A stretch of DNA of 64,000 nucleotides, taken from Longimicrobiales bacterium. GTDB taxonomy: Bacteria > Gemmatimonadota > Gemmatimonadetes > Longimicrobiales > Gaopeijiaceae. Below, in pieces: positions 60,835-64,000 of the stretch (position 1 is its first letter; the number at the start of each line of letters is the position of its first letter). Under the pieces are notes generated by a model, which was not told where the DNA came from, did not search any database, and saw only the letters and a list, made by a program, of their open reading frames with translations. The DNA lies in contig OX639991.1 in NCBI GenBank assembly GCA_951828585.1, positions 1,706,576-1,770,575 of the forward strand, written 5' to 3'. Position numbers and translations under genes: made by a program.

Positions 60835-61910
60835 TCAGCGCACCGAGGGCAGCATCCCCGGGCACGGTTCACCGCTCACACGGCGCAACGGATGCATCGA
60901 CACCCGGTAGGCGGAGTTTCCGGTGACATTGTACACGGTCCGGCCATCCTTCTCGGTCACTTCGAAGGGGTTATGGAGCACCAGCACGCTGTCCGCGTGG
61001 ATGCGAATCGGCGTATGCTGACCCCGTGTCGTGTTGCGTATCAGTGCGTGGCAGCCGGTATCGGGGTTGATGATGACACCGTGGGTTGCCCAGTCGTGGC
61101 CCAGAAGCACGATGTTCTCCAGATCGTCGAAGGACATCCGCGCCCGCTCGCTCCAATGGGGGCAGGGTTCTCCGTTTCTCGTGCACCCGGTGCGGTCCGT
61201 GGCGCCCTTGACGGGAACCGCCACCGTTCCCTCCTCGCCGCTTCGGTGGTACACGAACACCGACGCTGGCCCCTCTTCGCTGGGCATCGCGACATAGGCC
61301 GCACCATCCAGACAGGCGATCCTGGTGTCAAACCGTCTCATGACGATTGCACGGACATCGTCGATCGTTCCGGCTACGACGCCACGGCTCTTTCCCTGGC
61401 TCGGCCCGAAGGCCTGGTCCATTCCGGCGTCGGGCCCACGCCTGATCACTCCCCCCTCGGACGGGACGGTGGGTGCCCCGCCGAAGTTGCACACTTCCCT
61501 GCCCAGGTTTGATTCCGGGCGCCAGGAGTGGATGGGCATGCCCTGGGGATCGTACTCCACGACCCTCATCATGCCGGAAACGTAGAGACCGCCACCGGGA
61601 GCGAGGTCGATGCCGGACCGGCCCTGCGGGAACTCGTACGGCCCCTCGCCCTCCGGGGTCCGAATCGTCCGGAGCCACTCCCCCGTCTCCAGAGAAAAGG
61701 CCATGATCCCTTCCGGCTCCTCCTTGTCGTCAACGTAGAGGATATTCCGTTCCCAGTCGACGGCCACCAGCCGGAATAGATGGCGCGCCACTCGTCATCG
61801 ACAATGGTCCGGCCGGTGTCGAAGTCGATCTCGAGTATCTGCTGTGCATTGGCCGCGGGGGGCGGCAGGATGGCGAGCGCGGCGATCCACAGGAGGGTGG
61901 GCTTTGGCAT
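60835..61910 (-). pseudogene. 6-bladed beta-propeller gene with a frameshift
   Basis: The minus-strand start at 61910 (ribosome site GGAAGAAA) gives a signal peptide MPKPTLLWIAALAILPPPAANAQ and then ILEIDFDTGRTIVDDEWR. Sense then moves to the other frame (HLFRLVAVDWERNILYVDD) and runs to 60835. The shift lies in GTGGCGCGCCATC near 61795 and is explained by one extra GC dinucleotide. Blades such as MRVVEYDPQGMPIHSWRPE follow. The main frame opens at a GTG (61791), so an unexported product could be made. It is either a real slippage mutation or an assembly error. Confidence 0.75.
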
Positions 61911-62035
61911 GAGGTTTCTTCCAGGCGTGTGGATGGTTGGCCGCGCACCGGGGCGTGGGTGCTTCCGCAATGGCAAGGTGCTACTGGTCCGTTGGATAGC
62001 CCGCGGAGAAAAAGCGGTTGTCCCGCCACCCCGCC

Positions 62036-62857
62036 CTACCCCTCCTCCGGAAACAGCCTCCCAATCGTCCCATCCAACGCCTCGGCCACCCGACCGCACC
62101 GCCCCTCCCCCACCCCGTACGCCGACAGCCACACGCCCATCTTCCACCGCTCCCCGCTCCCCTCCATCTCCACGTGCAGCACGCCGTCGTTCAGCGATTC
62201 CACCATGCCTGCGAACGACCACGGCCGATCCGCGAACACGACGGTCCCCGAGAGCACCGTCCCACCGTCGAGGACGAAGTGAAATGGGTTGCCCTCCGCG
62301 AGCGAACGCCCGTCCTCCCCATCCCCTCCGACCCCCTCCCCCCCGAAAAACCGCTCCCACACCTCCTCGCGGGTACCCGTCACCCACGGCCGCGCACTGA
62401 TCACGCGCCGCGGGACACCCGGATGCCGCTCCACCGCGTGCTTCAGGTTCCAGAGGAAGACGCGCCACCCGTTCGTCATCATGCGGAAGTGATTGTCGAA
62501 GTCCGGCGTGGCCGGCAGGCCGGTGTTGACGAGGTGGAACCGGGTCTTGCCGTTGGCGGTGCTCAGGTGGTAGTCCACGGTGAGCGCGGTTCCCGCATCG
62601 ACGGCATCTACATCGGAAAGGTCCACCAGCCGCAGGTGCTCACCGGGCTTCCAGACGGTGATCCTGCTCGGCCAGTCCGCACCCTCGGCCCACGCCACGC
62701 TGACCGTCCCTCCCTCCCCCTCCTCGACCGAGGCGAACGGCGCGAACCAGCGCGTGATCCCGCCGCCGGTGGCGATCGCGTCCCACACGGCGTCAACCGG
62801 GGCGGCGACCTCGATCGAGAGCTTGATGTTGCGCGTGTCCGGCGAACCGGACGTCAA
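62036..62857 (-). CDS. SRPBCC (AHSA1-like) domain protein
   Basis: 273 residues, cytoplasmic. IKLSIEVAAPVDAVWDAIATGGGITRWFAP is the classic first strand-helix of the START/Bet v1-like fold, and PWSFAGMVESLNDGVLHVEMEG belongs to the second half. The length suggests about one and a half domains. These proteins bind small hydrophobic ligands or act as Hsp90 co-chaperone-like proteins; no specific role can be given. The start overlaps the stop of the upstream coiled-coil gene (62854-62857, ATGA). Confidence 0.85.
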   Translation of the reverse strand: MTSGSPDTRNIKLSIEVAAPVDAVWDAIATGGGITRWFAPFASVEEGEGGTVSVAWAEGADWPSRITVWKPGEHLRLVDLSDVDAVDAGTALTVDYHLSTANGKTRFHLVNTGLPATPDFDNHFRMMTNGWRVFLWNLKHAVERHPGVPRRVISARPWVTGTREEVWERFFGGEGVGGDGEDGRSLAEGNPFHFVLDGGTVLSGTVVFADRPWSFAGMVESLNDGVLHVEMEGSGERWKMGVWLSAYGVGEGRCGRVAEALDGTIGRLFPEEG

Positions 62858-64000
62858 CGCCCCTCTCTCCCGCTTCCGCGACTCCTGGCCAGCGCCTTGT
62901 AGTACTCCTCGACCAGAGCCCGGTACTCCTCCGGCACGTCACCCGACTGGTAGAGCAGGAGCTGGTCCTCGTCCTCCGCGCCGAAGAGTCGGCGGAGCTG
63001 GAACTCGAGCTGCTTCATGCCCTCCACCAGCTCGGCCTGGAGCCGGAGTGCCTCTTCGGGGTCGTCGTAGGTGCTGGCGCGGTCGAGCGCGCGCATGGCG
63101 TTGATCATGGCCTGGAGCTCCTGGGGATCCGCGCCGGCCCGTTCGATCAGCCCTGCCAGCGCCTGCGCCTCGCCCAGCCGCACGCGGCCCTCTCTGCGCA
63201 TCTGCCGGACCATCTCGGGATCGAAGTTCCGGGGACCGCCTCCGCCCGTTCGCGTGGCGTCGCGGTCGTCGGAGTTCGCTGTCCTGTCCCCTCCACCTCC
63301 ACCGGTTTGCGCCCCCGTCTCCAGGCGGCGCTCCATCGATTCCAGGCCTCGCGCCAGATCGCGGGCGGCCTCGAGGGCCTCGGTTTCGGTGTCGGCGACC
63401 GCGCCCCCCTGTACGGCCTCGTCGGCCTCTTCCAGGCGGTTCCGGAGTGATTGAATGGCCTGCGCGGTCTGGTTCTCGAAGGCCTCGGCGTACTCTTCCT
63501 GTCCGGTGCGCCCCACCAGGTTGCGCGAGTAGAGCAGACGTTCGCGCAGCTGGGTCTCGCGGATCGTTTCGGTGGCTTCGTCGAGCTCCTCGGCACCCTC
63601 GGACCCGTCACGGCGGGCGGTGGCCGCGAGCTGGTCGAGTTGGGCCAGGAGGTCCCCGACCTCCTCCGCCATCTCGGTCTTGGTCTCGATGACGCGATCG
63701 GTCTGGCTCCTCGATGGACCATCCGCCTGCCTCATCGCCTCCATGCGGTTTTCGACGTCCTCCTGCTGGCGGGCGAGTTCTTCCACTCTTTCCCGCGCGT
63801 CGTTCAGATCGCGCTGCAGGCGGTCGTCCTGTACGCCCTCCAGCTCGTCGCGCGCCTCGCGCAGGCGGCGCAGTGCCGACTGGGCCTCGGCGACCCCGGT
63901 GTTGCCTCCCTGCGCGGCCGACCGGCGCATCGCGTCGGCGACCTGTTGCAGCTCGCGCGCCACCTCCTCAAGCTGCCGCTGTCCGGTCTCGCGGGAGAGA
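62854..64000 (-). CDS. Large coiled-coil protein, DUF4175-like, 5' end beyond the window
   Basis: The frame is open to the window edge (RETGQRQLEEVARELQQVADAMRRS), so the gene continues upstream and only the C-terminal 381 residues are visible. They are almost wholly charged coiled-coil (DARERVEELARQQEDVENRM, EEVGDLLAQLDQLAATARRD), with a Gly/Asp-rich linker (about TGGGGGDRTANSDDRDATRTGGG) and a terminal helical region (LQAELVEGMKQLEFQLRRLFG, EEYRALVEEYYKALARSR). The pattern resembles the C-terminal half of DUF4175 proteins, which are membrane-anchored at the N-terminus. Confidence 0.65.
   Translation of the reverse strand, partial: LSRETGQRQLEEVARELQQVADAMRRSAAQGGNTGVAEAQSALRRLREARDELEGVQDDRLQRDLNDARERVEELARQQEDVENRMEAMRQADGPSRSQTDRVIETKTEMAEEVGDLLAQLDQLAATARRDGSEGAEELDEATETIRETQLRERLLYSRNLVGRTGQEEYAEAFENQTAQAIQSLRNRLEEADEAVQGGAVADTETEALEAARDLARGLESMERRLETGAQTGGGGGDRTANSDDRDATRTGGGGPRNFDPEMVRQMRREGRVRLGEAQALAGLIERAGADPQELQAMINAMRALDRASTYDDPEEALRLQAELVEGMKQLEFQLRRLFGAEDEDQLLLYQSGDVPEEYRALVEEYYKALARSRGSGREGR

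Overview
The window is high-GC bacterial chromosomal DNA. The gene content resembles Gemmatimonadota, including sponge-associated lineages. It carries many secreted 6-bladed beta-propeller proteins, TolB/PD40-amidohydrolase fusions, GLPGLI plus TonB-type outer-membrane pairs, LVIVD-repeat lipoproteins, a GH109-like oxidoreductase and a NamZ-like muramidase. There is no ribosomal or other marker gene, so the phylum is inferred from gene families only.

Regions from left to right. (1) 1-6257 is an insertion hot spot. The end of one IS21-type element lies at the window edge, and a full IS21-type element (1557-5935) is inserted in a decayed beta-propeller gene. An IS110/IS1111-type element (2911-4318) is nested in the istA gene. 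The non-coding tail of the nested IS contains a structure that reads as a bridge RNA whose two guides match the occupied target. (2) 6322-20418 holds beta-propeller, amidohydrolase, LVIVD/FG-GAP, aminotransferase and epoxyqueuosine reductase genes, tRNA-Asn, and two toxin-antitoxin (TA) modules (Doc/AbrB and VapC/Phd). (3) 20504-27651 is a minus-strand operon of three paralogous LVIVD lipoproteins and a DUF305 lipoprotein. (4) 27902-34353 holds an MFS exporter, a GH109-like oxidoreductase, an RHH/VapC pair and a frameshifted M14 carboxypeptidase. (5) 34549-42364 holds two tandem copies of a GLPGLI protein plus 953-residue outer-membrane protein module. (6) 42446-55967 holds a Schlafen/AlbA_2 ATPase with an unusual tail, an EEP lipoprotein, a barrel protein, a HigA antitoxin with only a remnant of HigB, two propellers, a NamZ-like hydrolase and a second amidohydrolase. 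(7) 56467-59570 is a lower-GC cassette with two fulvocin C-like cysteine-rich precursors around a propeller gene. It is flanked by direct copies of one chromosomal segment that have decayed reciprocally. (8) 60835-64000 holds a frameshifted propeller, an SRPBCC protein and a large coiled-coil protein that runs off the window.

Most genes encode exported proteins: lipoproteins, periplasmic hydrolases and outer-membrane proteins for uptake and breakdown of peptides and glycans. They are interspersed with five TA loci, one of which is a lone HigA, plus one dead TA copy. The most interesting signals are the IS110 bridge RNA with readable target guides, the fulvocin-like cassette with its reciprocally decayed flanks, and the two matching three-box repeats that bracket the higA/propeller segment.
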